Shown: one piece after another, positions 1 through 11,213 of the stretch
Position numbering within the stretch: position 1 is the first letter of the stretch
Layout of the letters: the number at the start of each line of letters is the position of its first letter
DNA from: Ichthyophthirius multifiliis
Lineage: Eukaryota > Ciliophora > Oligohymenophorea > Hymenostomatida
Reading direction: 5' to 3'
Length of the DNA: 20,787 nt
Assembly: GCF_000220395.1 (NCBI RefSeq)
Contig: NW_004086648.1
Span: forward strand, 1-20,787
Program-made: the position numbers and the translations under genes
The notes under the pieces: generated by a model
What the model was told of the DNA's origin: nothing
Seen by the model: only the letters and a program-made list of their open reading frames with translations
Databases searched by the model: none

Positions 1-41
1 TAATAATAATAATAATAAATATAATAATAATAATAATAATT
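1..41. repeat. (TAA)n microsatellite
   Basis: The window opens on an almost pure TAA trinucleotide run with one interruption. It lies in non-coding DNA and carries no visible gene signal. Confidence 0.8.
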
Positions 42-1531
42 ACAATTTTTTTTTAATAATATATTCATTATATATAAAATATTTATTTCTAAATTTTATA
101 TATTTTGAATAATATTTATTATTTTTTTATTTATTTTAATTTAATTATAAAATTAAAATTAAAATTTTAATGTTCTCTTAATATTTTAAAAAAATAAATA
201 AAACTATTATGTCTTTCTTTGATGTTATATTTACAATAAAAACTTTTTATAAACTAGTTTTATTATAAAATATTTATATCTATAAAAATATCTAATTAAT
301 AATTTAATATTTAAAAATTGATATATGAACTATTATTTAAAATAAGATATTTTAACTCTAATTTCATTTTAAAGTTTTAAAGTAATGAAAAATTATGTTC
401 TAAAAGTTTTTTTATATAAAAAATAACTATTTATTATAATAATTATAAAAATTTATTTAAAAAAAAAAAAAATATCATATTCATATTGAAAAAAAAGTAA
501 TTATAAAAGAAATAAATTAAATTAATATCAATACTTAATTTTATATAAATTATATTAATATTATAGTTATATTTAAAAAAATAGATAAAGTATAATAAAT
601 GAAACTTTTTAGTTATAAAAAAAATTAATAATAAAAAAAAAAAAAAAAATAGTAATAAAATATAATTAATTTATTTATTTATATTTATATTATATTTATA
701 TTTATATTTATATTTATATTTATATTTATATTTTTTTTCTATTTAATTATAATAATATTTTAAATGTTTATAATTATTTTAAATATATATTTAATTTATA
801 TTTATATATTTTTAATAATTGTTTTTTTTATATTTTTTTGTTTAAAATATCCTTAATTATATGAATATTTTTTTATTTAATATAAATTTTCATATCTTAT
901 TTTTTTTTTTTAATGTGTTTTTAGTATATTTTTTTTTTTTTTTTACATGTTTTATTCTATTTCTTTAAATAATTATATTAATATAGAATTTAAAGTAATT
1001 ATATTTTTATTTTTTAATCATAAATTAATAATAATTATATTATAATTATTTATATAAAATATTTTATATTTATTATTCTATAATTTTGTTTTTCTTTTTT
1101 GTGTATTCTTTATATATATAGTAATTATAAGGCAAATTTTTTAAATTTTAATTTTTAACCTATATTATTATGCTAATATCTTTATATTTATTATATATTA
1201 ATATAGTGATGATATAATGTTAAAGAATATTTTAATTATACAATAATATAATAAACTATTTTTTAATATTTTTTTTTAAAATAAATATGAAATATTATTT
1301 AAATCATTATTTTAGTAATATATAATTTGTATTAATCTCTTTATTTTTTTTATTTTTTATATATTATTTTTGGATTTACTTATTATATTTTATATATTAA
1401 TAATTCTTTTATAAATCTCTAAATAAAAAAGTTAAAATAAATTAAAAAAATATTATATTATTATAAAAACATATACTAAATTTTTATATTAATTATTTAT
1501 TGACAAATATTATATTAAATAATTGAAAATT
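42..1531. other. AT-rich intergenic spacer
   Basis: About 1.5 kb that is nearly all A and T, with long A and T runs and no stretch having the higher G+C seen in the genes. Frames opened by the TAA/TAG=Gln code translate only to I, K, N, F, L and Y, as expected of random AT-rich DNA. It includes the promoter of the transporter that starts at 1532, but no motif can be named. Confidence 0.7.
676..731. repeat. ATTTAT hexanucleotide tandem repeat
   Basis: About eight to nine copies of a TTTATA/ATTTAT six-base unit. The last six are near perfect and the first few are slightly irregular. It is a simple-sequence repeat in spacer DNA with no coding content. Confidence 0.8.
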
Positions 1532-3267
1532 ATGGAATAATAAAGAGAATAAACCCAGAATGATATTCTTATCGAAAAAGATATAGTAAAATCATATAAA
1601 TATGACAGTTTAAAATAACATTAAATTTGGGCATATGCAACTGGTCATTTTTTTAATGATTTATGTGCTGCATGTTGGTTTAAGTAAAAAAATATATTTT
1701 AAAAATAATTATAAAAAGATATATTAAAAAAATAAAAAGTTATCTAATATTATATTTAACTCAAGTTTTGGAATTTAAAGAAGCTTCATATTCTATATTA
1801 AGTGGTTAATTATTTGATGCTATAGCAACCCCATTAGTAGGTTATTTTTCGGATAAAACGAATACATTTATGGGTAAAAGGACTCCTTGGTATTTATTTG
1901 GATTTATATTAGTAATAATATCATTTATTCCAATATGGGCGAATTCAATATTTATAAAAATATTTCCACCATTAAATGATAATTACAGTTTTTAATTATT
2001 TTTTTATACATTTTTCCCTTCAATTTTCAATGTGGGTTGGGCCGCTGTTCAAATATCACATATGTCGCTAGTTCCTTCACTAACATGTTCAAGATATCGC
2101 CGAGATATATTGAATACACGGAGAAATACATTTACTTTTGTTGCTAATCTAGTCGTATTATTATTAGCTTTGATATTTTCGAAAACTATAAATGACGGAA
2201 AATAATAATTTCAAGCTTTAGGATTTACATGCGCAGGAATAGGAATTTTAACTTCACTTTTTTTCCTTTTTTATTGCAGAGAAGTCTAATTAACTAAAGA
2301 ATGTACTAATTATGCTAGAAATTTAAAGGAAATTTTGAAAGAAAGAGAAGTAAAAAATAACCTTGAATTAAACAAGGAATCTTAAAATAAAGACGATTCT
2401 TCTTTTTAAAGAAAATAAGAAAAAGGAGATTAGTGCGTTTTGGATAAAAATGGAGGAATTGCCGATGACTTGATGCTTTCAGAAGATGAAGAATTAAATT
2501 AAAATAAGGAAATATTAAAAAAAACCAAAAGGGCAGAATCACTATCAGAAAATATTATCGATTGGAAATAATGGTTTAAGTAAGTCCAATTTTACTAATA
2601 TGGCATCGCATATATGGGAACACGTCTTTTTTGCAATGTAATAAGCACAATGTTGAACTTTTACTTAATTTATGTTATAAAAGTAATCAAAAATGACAAC
2701 AAAAGTTTTAATTTACCCTTCTAATTGGTACTTATTTCTTTATTGCTTTATAATTCTTCTGTTTTTGCATCATTTTTCCTCAATTTTTTATATTAAAAAA
2801 TTGGAAGAAAATAAACATTCACTCTTGGAGTTGTTCTTATGGGAGTCTCTGAAGTTGCTCTGGCTTTTATGAAAGCTGATGACGGATTTTCTAATTACTT
2901 TATATATGTTATTGCGGCTATTAGCGGATTTTCTTAAGCAATTTAACTTAATACTGCTATTAATCTTATATCAGAAGTCATTGGTTTAAGAGGAGCTGGA
3001 GGTGCTTTTGTTTTTGGTAGTTACAGCTTCCTGGATAAAATTTCTACAGGTATAGTTCTTTTTATTATTACTGAAAGTTCACTTTTTAAAGATGGAAATG
3101 AGAGTTTTATTAGATGGGTTACTGTTATTGTTCCTATAGCTTCGAGCATTTTGTCATGGATACTCATTATGGTTGGAAAGGCTAAAGATTATGACGATAA
3201 AAATAAAAATAAAAATAAAAATTAAAAGATTGCTAGGTTTTCATTAGCTGATGAATTCGCAAGTTGA
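1532..3267 (+). CDS. MFSD12-like major facilitator transporter
   Basis: Two exons, 1532-1683 and 1740-3267, around a 56-nt intron (GTAAAA...AAAAG), give 559 aa ending at TGA. Many in-frame TAA/TAG codons are read as Gln. The N-terminus holds GHFFNDLCAACWF, followed by LSGQLFDAIATPLVGYFSD and then MGKRTPW at about residues 95-101. That is the cytoplasmic loop 2-3 signature of MFSD12 and the wider GPH-type MFS transporters. GWAAVQISHMSLVPSL follows, another MFSD12-typical stretch. Twelve hydrophobic segments are likely, split by a charged loop at about residues 232-330. The tail has a KN repeat. Family knowledge: mammalian MFSD12 imports cysteine into lysosomes and melanosomes, but substrate and membrane here are unknown. 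The start is the first ATG in frame before the first conserved motif. The splice joins W-F-N-Y-L in frame and recreates the family sequence, so the intron is well supported. Confidence 0.9.
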
Positions 3268-5015
3268 TTTATTTTAATATGATATTAATTAATACTTATA
3301 ATATATTGTATTTTTGTGTAAAATTGTAATTTAAAATTTAATTTGCAATTTAATTAAAATCAAAATTTTTATTTATTTAATTTTTTTAGTTATATTCATA
3401 AAATATTTAATTTTTTTATTATATTAATTAAAAATATATATAGTTTATGTATATAAAAAAGTAATATATGCATTTTAAAATAAATTTCTAAATATAAATA
3501 CAATTTTAATAATGATAATTTTAAAATCTTTATAATCATATTTTTATTTATATTTGACATTGAGTTTTTGTGTTATCTAATAATTATATTTATTGTTTGG
3601 ATATAACTTTTTAATTTTTTTATTATATTTTGATAAAAAGAAGTTTTTTAATTATAATAAATATCAAATAATAAATTTTTTTTATTAATTTTTTTGAATA
3701 TTATGTTTTATTTTAAAAAAAATTCTATTAATAAAAAAATATAATTTTTTATGTATAACTTGTGTTAGAATATTAACAAAAAAAGTCTTTAATTTTAAAG
3801 AATTGTAAATATATTAAAAAAATATATAATATATAAAATAAATATATTACATATGATAATTTATTTTGAAAATAAAAAAAATATATATATTAGAAAAAAT
3901 AATTGTTTTAAAATTATTAATTTTTTATAAATAAAATAAAAAAATATATTTAATGAAAAATGTAATATAAAAAAAATATAAAAAATAAAAATATAAAATA
4001 AAATAATACTAATAACAAGATTATATATATATGATTTATAAAATTATATATACAAATATATAAAATTATATATAAAATATTTAAATATTAATATTAAATT
4101 TAATAAAATAAAAAATATAAAAATACAAAAATATAAAAATATAAAAAAAAAATATATAAAAATAAAAAAAAAAAACAAATGTATAAAATAAAATTATAAT
4201 TAAATACAAATAAATTAATATAATATATATATAAATATTATAATTTTCAATAAAATATTTAATTTTCTTATAAAAAAATATATAAATTCCTTAATATTTT
4301 TTTTTTTTTTTTTCATTTATTTTTATTATGAAATTGAAATAATTATTTTAATAAAATAAAATGGAAATTCTAAGACTTTTTACCATAAATAATATATTTC
4401 TTTCTTAATAATATTTATTTTATTTTTACATACTATATTGTGTTATTTTTAAAATCTAAAAATATTAATTATAGAAATTTTCTTAAAAATATACATTTAT
4501 AAATTAAATTTTATATTATTCCTTAATTTATAATATTAAATTTAGATTTTTATATAAATTATTATATAATACATAACTTATTTTACAAAAAAATTACATT
4601 TAAAAATATTAACTAAACAATTTATAATAATAATAATTTTTTTTTAAATAAGTAATTTACAGTATTATATAAATATCTTTAATTTTTATTTTTTTATCAT
4701 AAAGTCAAAAACTGGATAAACAATTAAAATTAATTGTCTTGTTTTTTTTTTCCCCAAAAGTAATACAGATATTAAATAAAAACCAACCTTTTTTATAAGA
4801 AGAATATACACAAAAAATTATAACTTTTAAATAAAAATTGAACTTCTTCTAATAAATTTAAAGTTCTCTTTTTAAACAAAATTTTTTGATATTAATTATC
4901 TAAATTAATAACTTTAATATTTTTAGTTAATTTGGACAATTGTTAATAATTTTTTTTATAAAAAATAAAGTTATTGTTTGATTGATTGAATATTAAAATT
5001 AAGATTTACCTAATT
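3268..5015. other. AT-rich spacer without a supported gene
   Basis: Very low G+C throughout, with many homopolymers and AT runs. A long Gln-code frame exists at about 4690-4985 but lacks D, E, G, A and V codons, so it is best read as random open AT-rich DNA. Confidence 0.6.
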
Positions 5016-5471
5016 ATGCTAATTTTAAATGGATAAAATGAAAAAATTTTGATATAAAATACACATATATTATTCCAATAATAATTATATAAAAGAAAAG
5101 ACTCCAAAGGCAATTCAACTTATATTGTGTTTGAAGAAGATATTAAAATATAATAATTTTAATATTCTTAAGATATTCTCATTGTAAATCCCAAATAATA
5201 TTTTTTTTAATAATAAATTGTATTATTTTTTATAATTTTTAGAAAAAATATAAAAAAAAAATACCATAATTCATATTTTTCTCGGCGGTTATTTTTTAAA
5301 AAGAAAATAAAGTAAGAAAAAACCGTATATAAATTGTTTAAATAATATGAAAATATTCTTGCTATTAATAAAGAAAAGAAAAAGACTATAATCTTATTTA
5401 TCATTTAAATTTCGAAAGCATTTATAAGCAATTAATACATTGCATTTAATAATGGAAAATAAAAATTTTGA
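5016..5471 (+). CDS. Weak hypothetical ORF, unrecognised
   Basis: ATG to TGA, 151 codons when TAA/TAG are Gln. Part of it, KRKDSKGNSTYIVFEED at about residues 29-45, has the base and residue composition of real genes here. A second G+C-richer patch encodes YFSRR. Much of the rest is I/K/N/F/Q-rich and could be noncoding. A consensus-like 59-nt intron could run from GTAAAT at 5185 to TTTTTAG at 5241, but splicing it leads soon to a TGA, so it is not adopted. No family was recognised. It may be an exon of a gene I cannot assemble, a young ORF, or a gene remnant. Confidence 0.25.
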
Positions 5472-5895
5472 AAAAAATAATTATATGTTTTTTACTAAAT
5501 TATATATAGATACCAAAAAATTATGAGTTTAATTTTAATTGTTAAATTTTTTAATATGTATCTATATAATTTGCTTTGAAAATATATATATATATTTTGT
5601 TATATCCTTATAAAAGTTTTTTATTTATTATTATAAAAAAATAATGAATTTATATTATTTTTAAGATTTATTAAATTAAAAATTATCATATATTTATAAA
5701 TTATCTTAATAATTGTTATTTTTGAAATTATATTTGTTTAAAAATATTTATAAATTTAATTATTAAATATATAATATTTTTTTTATTTTATTATTTTTGA
5801 AATTAGATAAAATTTTATATATCAAATTAATATTAATTAATCTATTTACATATTTTTATTTTATATCAATTATTTTATTAAATTATTTTAAAACA
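5472..5895. other. AT-rich spacer
   Basis: Low G+C DNA with an (AT)n-like run near 5582-5596. Nothing supportable is seen in it. Confidence 0.6.
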
Positions 5896-6628
5896 ATGGG
5901 CAATTAGTAAAGAGGATAACTAAATTTAGTATAAAATGAAAGTTAAATTAAAAGTATAGTTGTTAATTAATATTGTTTATTCAATCAATAAAAATGTTTG
6001 AAATATAAAAATTTACAGCAAATAAGATTTGATTTTACGTAATAAGAAATTCTAATACTAACTAATAAAAATTAATAAATAATAAAAAAGGAACTCAAGT
6101 CCAGAATCAATTTATTAAAATATTTAAAACTTTAAATTTATTAATTAGAATATATTATAGATTAAAATTAATCTAGAGTTTTATAAAAATATTTTATAAA
6201 TTTTATGCTTTTAATTTTTATTTAAAAATAAAAAAGAAATATAGATTTTAAAAATAAACTATTTCTAAAATTAAGCAATTCAATTAAAGATTTACCTGAA
6301 AATTTATAGACTTTGACATTAAATTTTAGGTAAAGTTTATATATTTATAAAATATAAAATTAATAGGAACAATTATTAAAATACTTTAGACAGAAATTAT
6401 TAAAATCAATAAAATACATAAAATTATATTCCTTACATATTTCTAAAGTTACCCAAGAATATTTAGAAATTTTAAATTGCTATTAGGTATTACATTTTAA
6501 AAATCTATTATATGATTTTAAAACAAAATAAAAGCAATAATAATTTGAATGATTAAGTATTTACTGAAATAATTAAAAATTTAATGAATTTACCAAGGAA
6601 AATATGTTTTTTTAATCTTATAGCATTG

Positions 6629-6693
<65 letters not shown>

Positions 6694-7257
6694 TGTATTT
6701 TTTTTAATAAATTTAGTAATTGTTAAATATCGAACGATTCCTTAATAGTTTTAGCTAAAAATTTTAATAGAATTTTTTCTATTCCAAGTTTATAAGTAGT
6801 TAAACTTAATTTGGTGTATTAATTTTATAATAATATTGTTAAAAGAAGAAACATTTATATTTTTGTTTAAAGGGATAATCCAATAATATACCAATTAAAT
6901 TTTTTTAATTTATTATTTAAATCGATTCCTAATAATTTAAATGAACTAGAATTGGAATTGTCGTTTTTTTTTTAAAAAAAATAATAATAATCTTAATTTT
7001 ATGAAAAAAAAGTTTAAAATAACTTGACAAAGAATAACTATAATTATTATTGGAAAATTATTAATATATTAATAAATAATTATAATTTTTCAATTTATTT
7101 TTAAAGTATTTTTTTATTTATTAAAAAAGTTTAATTATTAATATTTTTCTAAAAAGCATATATAATTATAAATTATAATCTACTGATAACTTCCTAGATA
7201 TAATATAACTTTTTGTATTAAATTTGCACACAACAAATTTAATTTAATCAGAATTGA
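5896..7257 (+). pseudogene. Leucine-rich-repeat-like gene, decayed or with unresolved intron
   Basis: One reading frame runs from ATG 5896 to TGA 7255-7257, broken by two TGA codons at 6550 and 6565. The first part is open for 218 codons (MGNQQRGQLNLVQ...). Three segments in this same frame have the same leucine pattern: LPENLQTLTLNF at 6292-6327, SIPSLQVVKLNL at 6778-6813 and SIPNNLNELELELS at 6922-6963. This resembles the L-x-x-L-x-L core of ciliate leucine-rich repeats. A further similar piece, NLMNLPRK, lies near 6585 in another frame. Between the halves sits an (AT)29 tract, which would be normal inside an intron and odd inside an exon. I could not find a GT...AG pair that removes both stops and keeps the frame. 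It is either a decaying paralogue or a gene with an intron I failed to place. Confidence 0.35.
6633..6690. repeat. (AT)29 microsatellite
   Basis: A perfect AT dinucleotide run of 58 bp. It sits between the two open halves of the leucine-rich-repeat-like locus. It is self-complementary and prone to slippage, so its length in the assembly is uncertain. Confidence 0.95.
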
Positions 7258-7862
7258 ATATGTAAATTCAAAAATAATTATTTTACAATAAATAATTAAA
7301 TAAAACATAAGAAAAGAACTTAATATAAAATTTTTGTTAAAAGATAATATTATATAATATAATGATTATTATATGAAGTAAATATATATTATTTTTAAAT
7401 TAAAATTAATTAAAGAATGAATGATTAATGCTTGTTTTAAAATACTTTATTAAAAACAAGATTTTAATATATTAATAAAAATAAAATTACATAAATTTTT
7501 GATGATATCTAAAAAGTAAAAAAAATATCAATGTTATAGATAATTGCTTATTAGAAAAATTTATTAGAAATAGTAAAAATGATTTACTAAAATAAATAAA
7601 TATAAAAATATTTTTGGGATTTATATTTATGAAATTATTAAACTAATTAATTTAGTAAATATCTTATTAATTTTAAATATATAAATATAATTAATTTTTT
7701 TTATTTTTGTTTTTTATAAAATTTTATTTAATCTTATTTTTATTTTGTAATTTTATTATAACTCTTTTAATATATTTTTTATTTATCTAAAAATTTCCCT
7801 TTAATTTTTTCGATTTGTTTATTTTTAACTATAATAAAATATTATTACTTATTTATAAATTA
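7258..7862. other. AT-rich spacer
   Basis: About 600 bp between the LRR-like locus and the 3' end of the pyroglutamyl-peptidase gene. Nothing recognisable is seen in it. Confidence 0.6.
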
Positions 7863-8519
7863 TCAAATTTCATCATTTTACAAATATGATAAAACACATC
7901 TTAACATATTACTTTAGATTTTTTCATTTATTTCCTAAAAAGTAGGAACATGTATAAAAAGACTTTTAACATAACTTTAACATTATTAATTACAAAAATA
8001 TAAACTTTAGAAATATGTATAATTACAAATATATCTTCCTGGATTATCGCTTAATTAAACTTGTTCAAGTTTTAATTAATTTTAAAGGCAAAATTTTTAA
8101 TGTAAAAAGCAAATTATTTTTTCACAATTAACTTATGAGTTTATTCCTTAGCTAAAATCCAAATCTTCACATATATTTTATTATTAAGGTTAATTCCCTC
8201 TCATATCAATTCCTCTGAAAGTTTTTTCATTATATCCTGTTTTCTCAATTCTGAAAGCTCCGCTATTTTAATATACACCTAAATGAAGTATAATAAAGTT
8301 TTCATATTTATCTTTGTTTTATTCAATTAATTTTTATATTTTCTATAAATATTCATCAACTCCTTAAATACTTACTTCTAAGACTGAAGAATCTATGATA
8401 TTAAATTATTATTTTTCTTCTTCACTTAAATTATTTATTAAATATGCAGTCGGATTATCCTTAATTTTAAAAAATTCACCGAAACCTGTAACAATAAATC
8501 CTTTTTTTTTTTTATTCAT
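7863..8519 (-). CDS. PGPEP1: Pyroglutamyl-peptidase I (C15 cysteine peptidase)
   Basis: An intronless 218-aa frame ending at TGA, close to the usual family length of about 200-215 aa. This enzyme removes N-terminal pyroglutamate from peptides in the cytosol. Family hallmarks occur in order: IVTGFGEF at residues 9-16, the DNPTAYLINN block at 21-30, LHLGV at 79-83, FRIEKTGYN carrying the predicted catalytic Glu92, SDNPGRYICNYTYFQSLYF with nucleophile Cys165, and SLFIHVPTF with His190. The Glu-Cys-His triad is therefore complete. HVPT replaces the more usual HVPP. There is no signal peptide. The start is the only sensible ATG, with the first beta strand beginning seven residues later behind a lysine run. 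The gene is divergent from the B-box/kelch gene across 137 bp. Confidence 0.93.
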
Positions 8520-8656
8520 TTTTCTTTCTTTTTTTAAATAATATTATTTATAAAAATAGCAAAATATTATTTTTTCTTTAACAAAAAATAGAAAAAATAA
8601 TAACAAAAATACAAAAACAAATAAAAGTTATTATAAGCACTTATAATAAAAAAATA
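8520..8656. promoter_or_regulatory. Shared divergent intergenic region
   Basis: 137 bp separate the two start codons of the pyroglutamyl-peptidase (-) and B-box/kelch (+) genes, so both promoters must lie here unless they overlap coding DNA. It is A/T-run rich, and no named motif can be identified. Confidence 0.5.
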
Positions 8657-10247
8657 ATGTCATCAATAAAAATAAAATATAATTGTAGAATTCACCCACA
8701 AGAGCTAATAACAAATTTCTGCCAAAATGAAGAGTGTTTAATTCCATTGTGTCCAGAATGTATACATTAGCATAATAATTTTCATAAAACAACATCTTCA
8801 TTTGCTGATATTATTTCGTTTCGCCAAATTAAAAATGATTGTGAATAAAAGCTTCTTTTCGGAATTTCATATTTGGAAAAAAATATTTAAAATATCGAGA
8901 ATTAACTTACTTTTCCTGAGGAAAATATTCAAATTTTAAATTCAATTAAGCATCGTTTATATGATATTCTAGAAAATTTTTTTTTTTAGTTAGAAAATCA
9001 ACTTTAATAAAAAGTGCCTTCAAATTAGTAGGATTTTGATGGTTTATTTTCCAAAATTCATAACTAAATTAGTGAATATTAGTTTTTTTAAATTCTTTTA
9101 AAAACAATTCGTTATTAAGCATCGATAATATAGTTAAAATAAGCAAATTAAATATACAAAATACAATACAAATATTTAAAAAAGAAGCAAATAAACTTCT
9201 TTTGAACTCAAATATCGTAATTCCTACATTAAATGAGTCTCGTTTATACAAGTTTTTGGAAGAGTTAGAAAAGTTGGTTTATTTAAAGAAGAATAATGTA
9301 AAAAAAATTAAAAAAATGCATACGAAGTGAATATATAGTCATAGTTTTAAGGCGAATTAGCATATTTACATTTTTTTTAAAGTGAATGGAATAAATTATA
9401 TTTATTAGATTTGAAAAATGAAATAAAAGATTTTTATTTTGAAGAAATAACATTAAAAAATGTAGAAGAAGAATTTCGAATTCCTTCTTTTCATAAATCT
9501 TTAAGTATTCCAAATGGTGATCTTTATTTGTGTGGAGGAACTTATATGGAAAAAAAAGTAAAAAACAAATATATTATGAAGTATAGTTTTGAAGAAGAAA
9601 AGATGCTGTTTTTGGAAAAAATGAATATCGGAAGATCTTCTCATTCAATGGTTTTTTTGAATGATTTTATTTATGTTATTGGAGGTTTTGATGAGAATAA
9701 TTAAATGACTAAATAATGCGAAAAATTCTCATTGAAAAATTTTAAGTGGGATTTGGCTCCATCTTTAAATTTTGGATGTGCTTCATCAGCTGTTTGTGCA
9801 TTTTAAAATAAATTCTTATTTAAATTTGGAGGAATTGGGGAGGATTTGTAACTTTCGCCTTATATTGAATGCTTTGATTAGGAGAGAAATTCATGGGTAC
9901 TTTTGGATCCTAAAATCGAAAAAGTACCTTTAAATGAATTTGCACTATTATCCAGCTCATCTTGTGTTTAAATTAATAGTAATGATATTTTAATTTTCGG
10001 GGGGTATTTTGAAGATAATACAGCAAGTAATATTTGCTTTGTTTTTTAAGTTAGTGATAATGTGATTTGCTTTGATGGAGTTTAATAGTTACCTATTGCA
10101 GAAGGATTCTGGAATAATAATCCTGTGGTTTGTGATGGAAAAGTTTATGCAGTTTAAAATGTAGCAGCTGAAAATTCAAATAATTGTATAGAAAATGAAA
10201 GAAAAGTTCTGACATTTTTCAATGGAAATTGGAATATTATTTGTTGA
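8657..10247 (+). CDS. B-box zinc finger, coiled-coil and kelch-repeat protein
   Basis: An N-terminal B-box has ligands C10, H13, C22, C27, C32, C35, H39 and H43. A helical, probably coiled-coil, stretch follows to about residue 200. A C-terminal kelch propeller region carries the double-glycine strands DLYLCGG, FIYVIGG, FLFKFGG and ILIFGG. Read with two 41-nt introns, 9042-9082 (GTTTAT...ATTAG) and 9298-9338 (GTAAAA...TATAG), the exons add to 502 aa ending at TGA. Both frame changes also lie at homopolymers (T7 at 9083-9089 and A8 at 9300-9307), and the sequence inside each putative intron reads plausibly as protein, so homopolymer length errors are the alternative. The fold resembles TRIM/kelch scaffolds, which bind proteins. 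No RING finger is seen, so an E3-ligase role is not supported. Function and partners are unknown. Confidence 0.82.
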
Positions 10248-10704
10248 TAATTTAAAATAGAATTTTTTTTATATATATATTTTAAGCTTTTTTTTAATTT
10301 TGTTTCAAGGAAATTTATAATAATATATTTCATATAAAAATGTTTATATTAATTATTTTATTTATTAAAAATTATGATTTTTTTTTATTTGCAAATCGAA
10401 TTATCAAATCTTACATTATTTTTTTAATAATTTATATGGTTTGCTGCTTTATTTATTATAATATTTATAAAGTAAATTTTAAACTAACTATCACAATTAC
10501 GAAAATTTTAGATTTATAATGCATTATCTATATAAAATATACCGATTTTAATATGTAGGTGTAAGCACCTTTTATTTTTGATTATTAATTTATATTATTT
10601 TAATAAAAAATGTATTTGATAACAAAAAATATTTTTTTTAAATAAAATTTAATTATATTTTCCTAAACACTAAAATTAAAATATAAGATATTTATGATGA
10701 TAAA
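10248..10704. other. AT-rich spacer
   Basis: About 460 bp 3' of the B-box/kelch gene. No gene or named element is seen. The only G+C-richer patch is near 10560 (GTAAGCACC). Confidence 0.6.
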
Positions 10705-11152
10705 ATGGATTAGTAAAGTTATCAATATTGTTTTATGAGATAAGATAACTAATACTTCAAAAGCTTCAGGGCATTTTAGGCTTATAAAAAAATTCAAGAT
10801 TAAAATAAAATGTCGGAATTTATATTGAATTGATTAAAATACTTTGCTCATAAATTTGCTAAATATTTAGATTTTAAAAAATAAACTATCAAATTCAAAT
10901 GTAAAAAATTACTTTATTTTAAAAGCAATCAAATTAATTAGTAAATATATTATTAATATGAATAGTATATATTCAATTTTTAATAAATTTGGAAACTAAA
11001 ATAAAATTAAAGTGACTTATAATAGATAACATTAAATATATGCAATAGAAATAAAAGTGATGAATAATAAAGTACTGTCAAAGGGAAAGAAGAAAAAAAA
11101 TATATAATAAAAACCTGAATCTTTAATAAACATAAATTATAAAAATTAAATT
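10705..11152 (+). pseudogene. Short ORF remnants, unrecognised
   Basis: An ATG at 10705 opens 42 codons (MDQQSYQYCFMRQDNQYFKS...) ending at TGA 10831. A second frame is open from about 10829 to TGA 11150-11152 and contains HQIYAIEIKVMNNKVLSKGK. The first 110 bp and the segment 11030-11090 have gene-like G+C, unlike the surrounding spacer. No family was recognised. The pieces could be exons of one small gene or relics. Their position in the gap between two convergent genes favours relics. Confidence 0.2.
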
Positions 11153-11213
11153 TGAATATAAATAAAAAAAATTATATAATTATATATTTATAAATATGTT
11201 TGTTTAAATAAAC

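Noticed and set aside
4752-4759. CCCCAAAA, resembling a ciliate telomere unit
   Set aside because: It is a single copy in spacer; another copy at 19763-19770 lies inside coding DNA. No tandem C4A2 array occurs at either window end.
4690-4985. Long Gln-code frame upstream of 5016
   Set aside because: It is built almost only from A/T codons (I, K, N, F, L, Y, Q), as random AT-rich DNA would give when only TGA stops. No motif is present.
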